This document shows positions 1 through 12,819 of a DNA stretch of 64,000 nt, piece after piece (within the stretch, counting starts at the first letter, position 1; every line of letters starts with the position of its first letter). Location: NCBI GenBank assembly GCA_023055505.1, contig JALIRH010000002.1, positions 38,201,733 to 38,265,732 of the forward strand, written 5' to 3'. Source of the stretch: Callipepla californica brunnescens. Its lineage: Eukaryota; Chordata; Aves; Galliformes; Odontophoridae. The notes beneath the pieces were generated by a model. The model was not told the DNA's origin. It ran no database searches and saw nothing but the letters and a program-made list of their open reading frames with translations. The position numbers and the translations under genes were made by a program.

Positions 1-946
1 GCTCCCTCTGCTTATTTTATCTGCAATAAAACACACTTTACAGAATATAAATGTGGCTTAAGTAGATGAAATAAAAGGCCTCCCTAGATTTTGATCCGTT
101 CATTACTGTGCACTTGTTTCAATAGATACAACCTTTCCTCTGCAAGAAAAACTGCTTGATCTCTTTCACATTCTGAAGACAATACAGTAATAAACAGAAA
201 TAAGGTCTGATACTGTGATGTTATGAGAGCCTTCGGAGAGTGAAAGAGGCTTCCACCTTTGTCTTACAGGACTGAATACTTCTCATGGCAGCAAGACTAA
301 TAGAAACAGTGTCACTGGAGGCAGTTCACACCTTTTGTCAGAGAGGGGGAAAAGAGAAAGTTTACATTACTTTCACAAGGATGATTTGTAAAGTGCTTTC
401 CCATGAGCTGGAAGGGTCCTCAGAGCCTTACTTTCAAACACTGATGCTGCTTACTGTGAAGGATATCTCGAAATTCAACAACAAAATCAGCAATATTCTT
501 ATTCAGACTTTTACAGCTGAAATTTTCACTGCAGTTGCTTGAATGTGGTGGAAATCCCAGGGCAGATATGCATTTGAGATTAATCTGTTAGAGTTTGTTG
601 CCTTAGAGGACTCTGGTAACGTATTACCTTTCTACAATAAAAAACATAGATATGGGAAAGTCATCTAGTCCCCGTCGCTAACAGTGCAGATTGCCCTCTG
701 CTGTGTTCCCTAGTGCTTTGTCCAGTCTATTTTTAAATGGACTAAGTGATGAGAATTTCTGCAGAGGAGAGTTCACAGGCAGCCCTCTCTCCTCTAACAA
801 AGCTCTGAATAGATAAAGAATAATAACAATAATTTTATTTATTAAGCCTTCTCTCTTTCACCCACCAAAGTGCTTAGGATGCTAAGCAGCCACCATAAAA
901 CAATTCATTGTTCCAACCAAGATCAACAATGTTAAAAAGAGATCAG

Positions 947-1006
947 TAATAATAAGAATAAAATAAATAAATAAATAAAATAAGAATAAAATATAAAATA
1001 ATAAAG
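947..1006 (+). repeat. (TAAA)n / A-rich low-complexity tract
   Basis: About 60 bp of AATAA/AATAAAT units. It contains many incidental AATAAA hexamers that should not be read as polyadenylation sites. Confidence 0.9.
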
Positions 1007-2356
1007 CAAAAGACAGGACAAGGGTCTTAGCAGATGTTCAGCTCAGAAACAAAAGGATCTTGCAGTAAAGATTGATGCTGCAAACTCTTTCAGCAGAATG
1101 CACAACTTCAAGCTCTAGGGCCAAATCCAGGGAAATTTTAACAGTGGTTAACTGTCAGTGCTTAGCAGGAGATTCAACACTCTTCAAGCATTCTTAGTAT
1201 ATCACAATTCCAGACCTACACTGAGGGAAATTTGAGACCACATTTCTGAACAAGGCTATTGAGACAATAACAAAAAGAGAGATATTGCCTTGATTTGCTC
1301 ATTTGCATCAATCCCATCAGGTGAGTGTTGCAATTTTAATCATGTTGAAAACATTCCTTCTGTATCTGCTAAATCTTGACTTACCCATAGCTGAAATAAT
1401 TTGTCAGGTAACGTTAATGGTGAGGAACAGAACAAAAAAGTTTGCTATCATCAAACTCGAATATATATTCAGGAAAAACCATCAACCAAAAGCAAAGTCA
1501 AGTGCTTGTCTTTTCCATCCATGATTACCAGCGCTAAAGCCCTACTGGTTGCTACTTCCACCAGTAGATTATTGCAACTTCTGTAGGGGGAAGGAAAAAA
1601 AAGTGTTATATTTCTTTTTGACAGAACCATTAAGGAACTCTGTAATGTTTCAATCTGTGGTCAGTGCTCTGTTTTGCTTGGCTTGCTAAAGCCTCAGCCT
1701 CAGTTGGCATTTCCTAAATTAACAGCACATTCACTCCCCACATTAAGACAGTCAGACAAATGGTCCAGCCTAAACTAAGCAGTTTGACACTCATGTGCTT
1801 CAGCAAAGCTGAACAGCATCTCATGACGCTTACATGATTGGATGATATCATAATCATATGATAAAAAGCCATTAGGCCAGGACCAAAACCTAAAACATAG
1901 GTCATTATGTTAGATGTAAAAAAGAGTACCCATTTAATAGAAAGAAAGAAACAAAAAAGAGTTCTGACACCAGGGAACATCTGGCTAGTATTTACATCTC
2001 CTGTTTAATTTGGATGCTTCAGTTTAGTTTTCAAGATGGCAGTGTACAGAAACAAATTAAGCCAATCACTCTATCTGCAGTTTAGAAAACCAAGATTTGT
2101 TTATAGTTTCTCATATTAATACCTCATCCACTTGGCCAAAATGCCTTGTGAAAAATATACCTCAAACACACAATTCCCCTTTAGTAACAAAGCCGTAATT
2201 CAGCATAATTCTTTGTTGATGGGATGAAAAAGGGAGTCGTGTAAACTTGGAGTATTGAGATGAACAGATAAAGTTGGGCCATAGGAAACGAAACAATCTT
2301 CAGTGCTGTAGGGTTAAACTGAAGCCCATTACAAAAGTCAACAGAATTAGCATTTT

Positions 2357-2406
2357 GGGCCCCATCCTACTTTCCTTTAAATCAATGGGATTTTGTCACT
2401 GACACC
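2357..2406. repeat. Ancient amniote palindromic repeat, copy 1
   Basis: The segment starts with GGGCCCCATCC and contains AAATCAATGGGATTTTGTCACTGAC. This resembles a repeat common in reptile and bird DNA, built from GGGCC-ATCCTGCTCCCATTGA-type arms around a TCAATGGGA-TTTTG-CATTGAC core. Related copies lie near 38.53 kb and 52.95 kb. No coding capacity is visible, and its self-complementary build suggests an old MITE-like DNA transposon. I do not assign a database name. The family resemblance is from memory and the copy is diverged. Confidence 0.45.
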
Positions 2407-3507
2407 AGCCAAATCACAGACATGTTCAGTGTTAAAATAACATGAGCTGGATGCAATCTTGCAGGATGAGCCCTGTGCCTGGGAACTTACAAGTTTAACT
2501 CTGTGATGAATTTAATACAGCGCTCATTTCCAAGAGCCCTAAAAAAACATGAGACAATTCAGTGATACATATGTAGAATTTCCAAAAATATTATCTCTAA
2601 AAGAAAAACTGGCCAAGTGACAATATTCTTATGTCATAGGTAATTAGGTAAGCTCTAGAACATTCAGGTTACTAAAATGAGATACTGATTTCAAAATACC
2701 ACAGAGAAAGCGAAGCCTGAGGTCAAAACTTTTAGTTATAAACCCAGAGGGACAAACAGGGAAATCTCTTTATCTGACTTCCCTGTATCTGAACATACAA
2801 AGGATATACCAGAGCAAAATCTATTCAACATTATTGGCAGATATAAATAACAACATTAGCATCAGTGAATTACAGTGTCCAAACCCCAGATCTGGTTAAA
2901 CAGTCTTGTGGTGTTGTCTTGTGTGCTGTTCTAGTCTGCTTTTTCTAGAGGTGGGAGGAATGGTTATGGAAGCTAATTGGATCTTTCCTATGTCTACCTA
3001 GATTGTCATGACAAAAACAGAATTAACACTACATTTGCCAGCTTTATGGTAGCAAGAAATTTACCTTTGTCTGCAAGGAACTTTAGAGAAGAAGCAAGCC
3101 TACCTGTTATTCTGAACAGTGGATCCATGTTTCAGCAGAAAACGATGTAAGCTTTGTCTCGGGTTTGTATTGCCCATGAAGTCCATCTCTAGAGAAAGAA
3201 AATCTGAAGGGAGCCATGTGTTTGTAACCTCTGCATGCAGCCGCATTTACAGTCCACAAAATGATGAGTTCCTGAGGAGAGAGAGGGGCCTGACATTATG
3301 TCCCTTCTGCACTGACTCTACCAACAAGCAGAATGCTGCCACTGGGCTTGCTGGAAACTATAGCAGAGCCAAGGCAGTTGTGGCAGAGGTTAAGGTCAGG
3401 AGGAACAATGAGAGATGCAAGACGCCGACACAAAGGCAGTCGGCAACAAGTTTTAGAGGAAGCAATTCCCCACAGCAACTGATTCCAAAAGGCAACGGGG
3501 TAAAGGT

Positions 3508-3640
3508 GAATCACAGAATCGTAGAATCATAGCATATCCTGAGTTGGAAGAGATTCAGAATGACCAGTGAGTCCATCTCCTGGCTCCACACAGGACCACA
3601 CAAATTTCAAACCCTGTGTCTGACAGTGTTGTTCAAACAT
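3508..3640 (-). mobile_element. CR1 LINE 3'-end fragment (antisense)
   Basis: Reading the plus strand, the copy opens with degenerate 8-mers GAATCACA/GAATCGTA/GAATCATA, the complement of the avian CR1 tail (ATTCTRTG)n. Next come GAGTTGGAAGAGATTC and then GTCCATCTCCTGGCTCCACACAGGACCACAC, a well-conserved CR1 3'-UTR segment. Similarity fades after about 3640. This is a short, 5'-truncated, dead retrotransposon copy. The long minus-strand open frame over 3527-4099 runs through it and is probably accidental. Confidence 0.85.
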
Positions 3641-4651
3641 TATTAATTCCTTCCACCTTCTCCATGCATCCATTGCTATTCTAGCAGACACTCTGAAGGC
3701 CTCCCCATGCCCTTCTGGCACACTGCTGAGTATGCAGCACATCCGTGCCATCCATGCTGTAAAAGCACTGCTCTTTTTGACTGTCACACAGCCCTCAAGT
3801 ATTTCAGTTGCTTTGAACTGAATAAAGAATGACATGATAATACTATTTGGGGGCCTACAGGGATACCTCAGGGCCCAGAGGAAACACAGGTCTGCTCTTG
3901 ACGTCACAGGGGTGCAAACTCCAGCTAGGACAGTCGTGAAGCATGCCTTGGACTGCTCTGCAGCACTGAAGCCAGCTGGCAAGGGAGACTCCTGCCAGAA
4001 GAGGGAGGCCAGCCCAGCTGGCCTACTGGGAACAGTCTCAGGGCCATGACGACCTCTGGGCCATCTCTGGCACTGCTCTGAGCCAAGGGCCAGCCTCACA
4101 CTGCAGCAGTACGGTCAGTCCACTTGTCTTTAATCCAACCATTTAATTTACTAGCAGAAGTACAGCCCACCAGAGATAGGGCCTGTAGACAGCTGAGCCA
4201 GAGCAGGCCTGGGGCCAGAGTTTGCCCTGTCACTCTTTTTTTTTTAGAGGGATATATATAGCAACTGAGGCTATATGCGTTAGTGGGTATGAGCCCTGCT
4301 ATTCCTAGGAGACAGAAGGGCCCTGTGTCAAGGGACCCATTTCTTTGCTCTTAAGAAACTCTTCAATGCCCATGTGCCTATTGTTTCTCGTATAGTAATT
4401 TATGCTTTCTACAGAGTCAGTCCAGGAGAGTGACAGATGAGAAGTGTGCCACATTCCAAGGAACTTTCCCTCCCACCCCAGTCATCAGAAATCAACATTT
4501 TGCAAGGTAAAATCAGATTATCCATAACCTGGAACAGCAATGCCTTGTTGTTCAGCTGTCTAAAATCTGTGCTTTCAAGTGCTTTGGCAAACTGGAATGC
4601 CCAAAGCACACACTTCTGTTTAAAAAAAATCTAATGTTCTTTCATTCTCCC

Positions 4652-4680
4652 TTTTTTTTTTTTTCTCTCTCTCTCTCTCT
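4652..4680 (+). repeat. Poly-T followed by (CT)n microsatellite
   Basis: Thirteen Ts (4652-4664) run directly into eight CT units. It resembles a polypyrimidine tract, but the AG of TTAGGG after it bounds no recognisable exon. Confidence 0.95.
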
Positions 4681-5126
4681 GTCTTAGGGCATGACAGAAA
4701 TTGAAAGGCAGAAATAGGAAATTCAGGCCTATCCCTTCTAAATTGTTAAGACTCTCCTTCCAAAAATGCTCAGGGTAAAATAGATGGGAAACTGCAGGCA
4801 GGATATAAAGTGCTTAGAGTGCTGCAGAAGTGATGTAGTCATTAAAAAGGACAACTTGGAGAAGCATTATGTTTCTTCATTTGAAATCCTCCCAAGAACG
4901 TCTGCATCATCCAACTTGCTTAAAGTGACAAAAGTCATTACAGATAAACACAGCAGATTGTTTATTTTGGAAAGGGAGCAGGGCATAACTCCTCTGAGGT
5001 AAAGCACAGGGCGGTGCTCTCTTTACCTGCTGCTGGATCCAGCAGAGAGGCAAGGTGCTGCATGCTTTGTGTTTGGATGACTAACAAGACCTTTGTCTAG
5101 GCTTGAACTCTCATACCTGTTTGCAG

Positions 5127-5186
5127 TTCCTGGCATACCTCGGATCCCCCCCACCGCCCGCCAAGCTCGTGCTGGAGCTCTGGATG
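5127..5186 (+). other. Possible 60-nt exon with intact splice sites
   Basis: A 60-nt segment is bounded by an acceptor (CCTGTTTGCAG, ending 5126) and a consensus donor (GTGAGT, 5187-5192). Its length is a multiple of three. It is open in the phase-1 frame, encoding roughly PGIPRIPPTARQARAGALD, and is more GC- and CpG-rich than its surroundings. Against it, the polypyrimidine tract is weak, an upstream AG lies about 28 nt away, and I do not recognise the peptide. It could be a rare cassette exon of a gene whose intron this is, part of a lncRNA, or coincidence. Confidence 0.2.
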
Positions 5187-5499
5187 GTGAGTCTCTGGAA
5201 ACAGGATGCCACGGGGATCCGAGGGAAGACAAAGCCCCTCAGAAAGGCGAGCAGCCTCGGGCCACTCTAATTACAAGTCCCTGCACTGCTTGAAGGTACT
5301 CAGCTGACATGCCTGAACTGTGCAAAGACCTTCAAGTGAACTATTATACAAAGCTCAATGTATCACATGGTTGCGAAGCAGCTGCTAAGTCTCACTGTAA
5401 ATGAGGCACAGAGATGATAAGTCACATACTCTCATATACAATGTGTTTAAGGAAACCCCCACCCTACAGATTTTACTGCCTTAGGGTAGGATGAAACTT

Positions 5500-5530
5500 G
5501 GGAGGTGTAGGGGAGGGAGGGAGATGTGGG
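5500..5530 (+). other. Potential G-quadruplex
   Basis: Five G-tracts of three or four Gs (5500-5502, 5510-5513, 5515-5517, 5519-5521, 5528-5530) are spaced by loops of 7, 1, 1 and 6 nt. This meets the usual G-quadruplex pattern. No gene or promoter is visible beside it. Confidence 0.5.
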
Positions 5531-6093
5531 AAAGAGTTTTATGTGAAGACGTTCTAGTCTACATTAAGGATGTGTTTACTTCTAGTAGCTTTGGCAAGTT
5601 AATCATAACATGCATTTAAGTTCTTTCAATAACATCCCCCAAAGTGGATTTTTTTAAATGTCACTTCCCTGTTTAAACCAGCACAGAACTGTACATCAAG
5701 ATAAGTCTTCTGCATGAGACACAGAAAGCAGCAGTTACTAACATTTGGTTTCTCCTTTGCTCACTTTGCTTGAACACTTAGAAGCCAGCAATGTATGTTC
5801 TCAATTCACACAAAAGATGAGTGTAAATGACATGCATATGATTGCACAGATATGACAAGCAGAAAGACTGACATGATTAAGAACAAAAATCTGGCAAAAT
5901 AGAAGATGACAGCCTCTGCAGTAATAAATAAGCTGCTTGTGATCATAATGGGGAAAAAAAAAAACATAAAGTGAATACTGTGGGTAAGGCTTAATCACTG
6001 CAGAGCGGCGCCTTTAGCACACTCACATAGAGGTTTCCTGTAACCCACTGACATACTGTGACCGTAATCATTTCTGGAACTCCAGATGTGTAG

Positions 6094-6136
6094 AAATGCA
6101 GGGTTGGGAAGGACCTTTAGAAATCATCTGTCACTG
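6094..6136 (-). mobile_element. Short CR1-like 3'-end remnant (antisense)
   Basis: The words GCAGGGTTGGGAAGGACCTTTAGAAATCATCTG match the antisense CR1 3' end (GGGTTGGAAGGGACCTCTGGAGATCATCTAG in typical copies). The 8-mer tail is nearly gone (only AGAAATGCA before it), and similarity stops within about 40 bp. It is an old relic with no coding content. Confidence 0.5.
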
Positions 6137-9100
6137 CATTGAGTTGGGCTCAGCAGTAGGAATCAGTCTGATGCTGAGATGGGAGCTCAGACCCATGAGA
6201 GCTATTATTTCAGACTCTCCGCACTGTCAGTAGGTGGCTCATCTTTTCAAGATTTCCCCTCCAACCATGACAACAAAAAGTAAATATATATGCTTGCCAA
6301 AGTGAAAAAAAATGTTCTTCTTATCAAGAAAATATTGCAAAACAGTACTGTAAAAGCAAGTTCAATTCTCTTTAGAAAGGATCTGAAAAAAATCTTGTAA
6401 CTTTTTTAAACTGGCCACGTGTACATATTTTGGCAAGCATCCACAATCATGTACCCACCTTCCCACACCTTCTTCAATTAATTGTCAAGCAGCTCTTTTG
6501 AAGAATAATTTTCCCCGTGAAAAAGATGTGCAGGTAAAGGAGATTTAACAATCTGTAAGTGATAGCATATTAAATGCCAAAGTATATTCTTCCTTAGGAT
6601 CTGTTATGAAAACCCTTTGAAGCAAGAAATAGAAACTCAGAGAGACAAGAGTTGGAAAGCGTAGCAAGGAGCAGGTGACCAAAGGTTACTAGGAGGAGAT
6701 TTCCAGAACAAGACAGACTCCTAACCGGCTTGCAAATACCATTTCTCTCAAGGGATTTGATAGAGAAGAAAGGTCTATAAGACTAAGGGTGAATGTGGGG
6801 ACATGAGGACGATCTACCATTGCTGGAGATTCACACTCTTAACTGTTACAAAGGGAAACTACTTCACTAAAACTGAAGCCAGAGTTCTTTCTCCTTTACA
6901 GAAGGCTTCAAACCATACTTAACTTCCAAGGGACTATTTGAATAGTTAACCATTTGTTCAGGTGATTTGATTCTGATCTCATTCAAGGCAGATGCGTCTC
7001 CCTTCAACTTCAAAGAGAGCTTGATGACACTTTTCCAAACTGTGTTTCAATCTGGCTAACAGAGGGTTGAACTTAAAACATTTTCTAATAGAGATATTGC
7101 AGAACAAAGAAGTAGGTCCAAACTATGTTAACAATTCATTTAAAAAAAAAGGAGCTAGATCATCCCAAAGTAAAGTAGGACAAACAGGTTTAAAACTAGC
7201 ACAGATGGGCCAAAGTGCCTTTTACCCCTTATCACAGACATTTATATTATACGTCAAAATAGTGCAGAATGCAACGATAGTCAAAATTAGAACGTGCTGT
7301 CTGGGTCATGCAGATTCATCGTCAGCTGAAACAAAGTGTATTTTCTCCTGGAGTGGGTCACTGTTCTCCTCAATCATCTCACACTTCTGTTGTGTTTATT
7401 TTCAGCACAGAGTTTAATCTTAAAGATGCCATTTAACAAAGAATTTATCCAGATAGTAGCAACATATGGAAGCAGCTGTTTGTGGTTTTTGTTCATAAAA
7501 TGAGTTACATCTTCCTTTAGACAAGACAGCTTTTCATTTTGCTGCTAAACCTGCAGTTGAATCAGTACAAAATTATAACAAACAAGTCTGGAGAGAGGAC
7601 TCCAGCTCAAAGGGAGAGTTACTGTCCATGAACTCTGCCACCCTTTGGTTCTTATTTCCTAGCACAGAACATTTGTTTCAGAGAATAGCTATAACTTGCA
7701 AAACATGAGCTACTTTTTGGCACTTGGTTCTTAATTATTGTTATTATTGTCATTAAAAGAAATCTCGTGGCTGAAAATATCTTCAAAAATGGAAGCGTCT
7801 GATATGTTACACATTGCCTTAGTGCATTACTGCAAAAATAAAACAGATAACAATTCGTACAGCATGTCCAAAGGAAGGCTATATCTACACTCTAAATAAA
7901 ACAGGGCCAGGGAGTGAACTTGACTGTGGGACTATGAACATCCATTTTGCTTAGTTATTGATACCCTTTCTGCCACAGTTTGGGCCTGTGTTCACTGGTG
8001 GTTTTCAGTAATAATGCCCAGGCATGAGTGACGAGAGAGCATATGAGGCAGGAAACTCTCCCAGCAGACAATGTAAGTGAGATCACAGCAGATGAGACTC
8101 TGTACTGTCCTATAATACCATTCCCATAGGCTTTGTGCCTTCGCACATCTATAATACACACTTGCATCAATTTATGCAACACAATCCCACTGTTCTCATG
8201 CTATGAAAGCAAGATTCTGGGCAAAAACACAATCTTCACATTTACTGAACATACCTGAAAAAGAACACAAAGTAATAACTGTATCTCAGATACGCTTGGA
8301 AATGTTATGCTCAGAGGAAGTGTAGCATCACATGCTGTGCAGCAGGTACAAGAGAACAGTCCTTGTCCACACTTTATCAGCTTAAGTGTATCCATAATAT
8401 TTAAGGTACTTCAAGACGTTCTTAGTACTTCTTGGAGAGGAGATTATAACATGCTAAACAGCATCGTAAAAGGAAAACATCACCAATAACTGATCCATAG
8501 ACCTTTACCATGTCACATTATGAGGCCTTGCAGATCTAGCTATGGGTTATGTTGGTGTCTTTTTACAGGAATAAGTATTTACAGTCCGTGTAGAGGTAAG
8601 AAATAAACTTTACAGGAGAATTAAATGCTTACTAGAGAGGTTATCAAGGCAAAATGGGGATAAAGTCATTTAGAGAAAGTGGGCTCTAGGATAGGAACTG
8701 ACAGTGAAAGGAACTGAAATATGTGAGTTATCAGCAGGCTACAAGCAGGGTCAGAAAGGTGAGAGCTGAAAGTTCACCAGGACACCTATTCAGTTCACCA
8801 GTGCATATCACAGAGACGCTTTCTGAATCATAACTAAGCGTGCTGATTTACGTATTACTGAAAATCAGTTCTTCCTGCAATGCAATCTTTAGCAGCTTAG
8901 GCTGATTAAACATACAATATTGATATGCTCTTTTGCCATAGATAGATTGTAACTATTCCCAGAGAATCACATGTAAATGGCTGATTTTTTTAGGTAGACT
9001 AACAGGCATTGAAAGGAAGAAGGTTTTACATTGATCAACTCAAGCCTGGAGAACACTTCTTGTTGCTTACACCTTTGCTAGTGATGCTCTCTCTGTAGAT

Positions 9101-10499
9101 ACTATATCTAGAGGGGATTTTATAATCCGTGGGGGGAGATGAAGTGGTGATACTGCATTTAAAGATGATAAAATATGTAAAAGACAAGTAATAGTCTATT
9201 TAGATGATGAGACAGAAAATTTAAGCAAACTTTTTTTACCAGTATTATTCCCCTTTTAACTGTAATTTCATGCACATACATGCAATCACAGATATATGTG
9301 TATTTCTGATAGAAAACAATATCAGCTGAAAACAAAACCTTTTCCTTCCTACGCCCCTTATTCACTGTTTATTGAGATACTTCTCTAAACATTTATACAA
9401 GGCATGACCTGACACTTTGCAGCAAAAGGGAGCTGGATTCTGTAACCTAGGTAGAATCACAGATGTAGGTATTGTCATATAACAATTTTAGCTTCTTTCT
9501 ACTACCTAACCTGGGTTAAAATTAAGCTTAGTAACATAAATCATAAAGAACAGTACTGAATGGGGTTACAGTAGCAGTAGATGGGAAGCGCCTTGTTTTT
9601 ATACCACCTGAACCTATGGCAAGAACTAAACCAAAAGCTATTGGCAGCTTAGCACTGGGAGATATTCTTGTGGTGGTTTCAGATGCTATTTTCTCTCACC
9701 TGTCCTACCATCTCCTAGTGCAAATCAGCACTTTCAGAGGAAAAACAGCAGAAAGGAGTATCTACCTACCAGTCTCTGCAGTACGCTTTCCAGGGTAACA
9801 CCTTCTCTGGTACCTTCCTTCCTAAGGAGCAGGCAAGATCAGAAGACAGTAATGGTATTTTTGTATTTATTACTCTACAGGGACAATTCTGTAGTTACAT
9901 GTATGTCAGAAACAGAGCAACAAGTTCATGCTATAGCAGAAATAAAGCCACTACCTAAGTTATTAGTGCTTTTTGTGTTTTAGCAGATGAACTTACAACT
10001 TTAAGTGTCTCAGTTACTTAATTTTACAAAAACTTTTGATAGGGGTAGTAGCAATGTGCTCTTACACAGTTGTGTGGGAATTTTTTAAGCTAAGTATCTA
10101 CAACTCTTTTAAACTACTGTATTCTCTCTTTAAAAAAATTAAAAAATGGATGTCATATTCAGAAATCAAAAGAAATGACCCTACCACGAATTAGGAACCT
10201 CATTAATTCTGGCACTGTTGATGCTCAGGGTGAAGTAGAATTTTCAGAGCAAATTAGAAACAACTGTAATGCACATGGTTCACAGAAATCAGAAATACCG
10301 AAAAATAAAGGAGTTTCAGTAATTTACATAGTCCATCCCTCTGCTTTGAAATTACCCGAGTTTTCTCCAGCCCATATTTGTTTTATTCCTCTGTTTTTTT
10401 AAAACTTCTGAAAACTGTGTGAGTGCTTAGTTCTCCTCGGAGTAGTAAAAGGTTTTTGTTTTTTTTTTATGGTTTGGGTTATTTTTTTCTCAATAGCTA

Positions 10500-11770
10500 A
10501 CCTAAACCTTCTTACTTCAAATTAAAGCAATCATTTTTCCTGTGCTTTGTCAGTGGACTTGGAGTATAATTGATCACTGTCCTCTTTACAACAACCTTCT
10601 ACATACTTGAAGACTGTTATCATGTCCCTCTCAGGCTCTTCTGTTGTAGACTAAACAAACCCAATTCCTTCAATCTTTCCTCATAGGTCATGTTTTCTAA
10701 ACCGCTTATCATTCCTGTTGCTCTCTTCTGGACGCTCGCCAATTTGTCTACATCTTTCTGAAAACATGGTGCCCAAAATCAGGTCAAGTTCCACAGCTAA
10801 AAACTCAGAGTGCCAAACAGGGTGGAATTCCTAACTCCATCTGACACATGGCATTTTCTTTCATTTCACCACAGAATAACGTTACTGTTCCAAAAAAGAC
10901 ATTATGTTCTTGAGTCATAATTTGTCTGTACTCCACCATCACCCTCGACTCCTCTGTTGTACCGCTGTCTGTCCAGTTGCTCCCTCTCTGCATCTCTGTA
11001 AAACTGCCCCTCCTCGGAAACAGTACTTCACACTAATCTTTATTTAATCTCATTTCAGTGGTTTCAGATCATCCTTCCAATTATTCACAGTCATTTCTAA
11101 ATCAAGTTATGCTTTAGGAAGTGCTCACAGTCTTTCCCATTCTCAGGGAAAGTTAGATTTTGTAACAAGAGTCTGTACAGTCTTCCAGGATGCTGACCAA
11201 AATGGATTTATCAATAATTCACAACTCACTCTAATAGTGAACCACTCACACCTGTTCCCAAACACTGATTCTGAAGCACTTTCTATAACTCTTATTTAAG
11301 ACGTTTTCCTTTAATTTGCTTATAAAATATAGTATAAGGATGGGCTAAATTGCAGGATTAGTATATGTCATATCTACCTCATCCTTGTATTCATAAAACT
11401 AGTTACCTTGTCAAATAAAGTACTTACAATGACTTGGCATTCTTTTTACTGATAAATCCATATTGGCTTTTTCTTATCATCCTTAAGTACTATAAACTGA
11501 CTGCCTAGTAAATTGTTCCTGTATCTTTCCCAGTATTGATATTAGGCCAGCTGGACTTAATATTTCAAGTCTTCTTTCTCTCTGTACTTAAAGATAGACT
11601 TTATGTTTTTCCTCCTCTGGTCCTCCAGGGCATCACTTACCTCCCAAATGCCCCTGAATGATACCCAATAATGTACGCTGGCTGCTGTGCTAGTTCACTT
11701 ACCTTTTCCTCACAAATGAAGAAAGAACAAATATTACATAAAGATTTCTCATTTTATGCTTTCAACAAAT
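10500..11770 (-). mobile_element. Ancient CR1-clade LINE, strongly decayed (antisense)
   Basis: Successive blocks on the plus strand follow the complement of the CR1 type abundant in turtles and crocodilians. Examples are GAAGACTGTTATCATGTCCC (about 10610), CTCATAGGTCATGTTTTCTA (about 10680), GTTGCTCTCTTCTGGACG, GTGAACCACT (about 11240), TTTGCTTATAAAATAT, and ACTAGTTACCTTGTCAAATAAAG (about 11400). GATAAATCCATATTGGC and ATCTTTCCCAGTATTGATATTAGGCCAGCTGGACTTAAT follow. Together they cover the 3' UTR and the C-terminal half of reverse transcriptase in reverse order. Indels and stops are everywhere, so no protein is possible. It is older than the other CR1 copies here. The upstream end may continue past 11770 but fades out. 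Confidence 0.75.
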
Positions 11771-12819
11771 ACATTGTATGCATATCACTTGTAATCATGT
11801 TGTGAATAATAATAACAACCATAAAACTACAAGGAAAAATCAGTCTGTGGAGACGAGAAAACCCAGATATTCTCTCAGTATTGTGAACAGTGCTTTAAGC
11901 ACTCTTTTCACTTACTTGTTTTTCACAAGAAAACTGATTTAATAATCTAAATCACTCCTACAGTTTTAAAATGGCTTTCTTATCACTAACAGTTGAATAG
12001 ATCTAAATGTTGCATGGCTCCAAAAAGGATGCCTTATCTATTAGAATATCCTTCTTCACTACATTCATATTTCAGTTATTGAAATATTTCAGCCGCTTCA
12101 GTTTCTACAATGAAACTTTGTAAGTGGGGAATAGCGGAAAGTTTCTGAACACTTCAGAGTATCCTCTAGCAAAATCTGGTTTGATTTAATTAATCACATT
12201 TATTAATCTTTATTATTTACACTCTATCTGTGCCAGAAGCTTTTGTTAGGGACCTCAGGCTTATTGTTTTACGTACTTCAAGTTCCTGTGGAATAAGATT
12301 TTTCTTTGCCCTCAAGTATCAGTGTAGCCTCTGAGTGAACCTAACCTTGTTTTAATTTTGCCATTTTCTCCCTCCATTACATTGGTAAAATGTCAAATGC
12401 TGTTTTTTCTGGCAAACACAACCCCTTTGAAAAGGAGGGGAAGAGAAATGTTTCTGCCAGTCTCTGAAACACTGAAGGAAGATAATTGGAAGGTGAATGA
12501 GACAATAAAAAATACTGTTCCACATACCCATTTACTCTCTGCACACAAGGGTTTGAATTCAAAGTACCTCAGCTCTGAAAAATGACCCCTTGCTCCGTTC
12601 CTCCAAAACTCCAGTCCTTATCACTCAGTTGGGCAAGGACATAGGGGACTCAAAATTACCAAGTTTTTATTTGTGATGCTGTATATTGAATTTTAAGTAA
12701 TATGATTGTTCTGCTTCCAATTGTGTTGTAGGGGGAGAGATCCCTTGCTTCAGTGAGAAAATGTTAACACAAAGAAATGTAGGCAAAATCTCACTGACGT
12801 GATCAGCTAAACATCAAGG

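Larger units (their letters stand above)
1..3507. other. Unique AT-rich DNA, no gene recognised
   Basis: Apart from the TAAA tract and one palindromic repeat, nothing was identified. Open frames are short (at most 137 codons, at 3119-3532, running into the CR1), with no recognisable domains or splice structure. Confidence 0.6.
3641..10499. other. Mostly unique DNA, no gene recognised
   Basis: It contains the possible 60-nt exon, the G-quadruplex candidate, a CT microsatellite and one CR1 relic. The rest is AT-rich sequence with stops in all frames. 3641-4200 is somewhat GC-richer and carries a 190-codon antisense open frame that I do not believe is a gene. Confidence 0.55.

Noticed and set aside
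3119..3532. 137-codon open frame on the plus strand
   Set aside because: No recognisable domain or splice structure, and it runs into CR1 sequence at its 3' end.
3527..4099. 190-codon open frame on the minus strand
   Set aside because: The longest open frame here, but its end overlaps an antisense CR1. The peptide has no recognisable domain, and the region is GC-richer, which lengthens chance frames.
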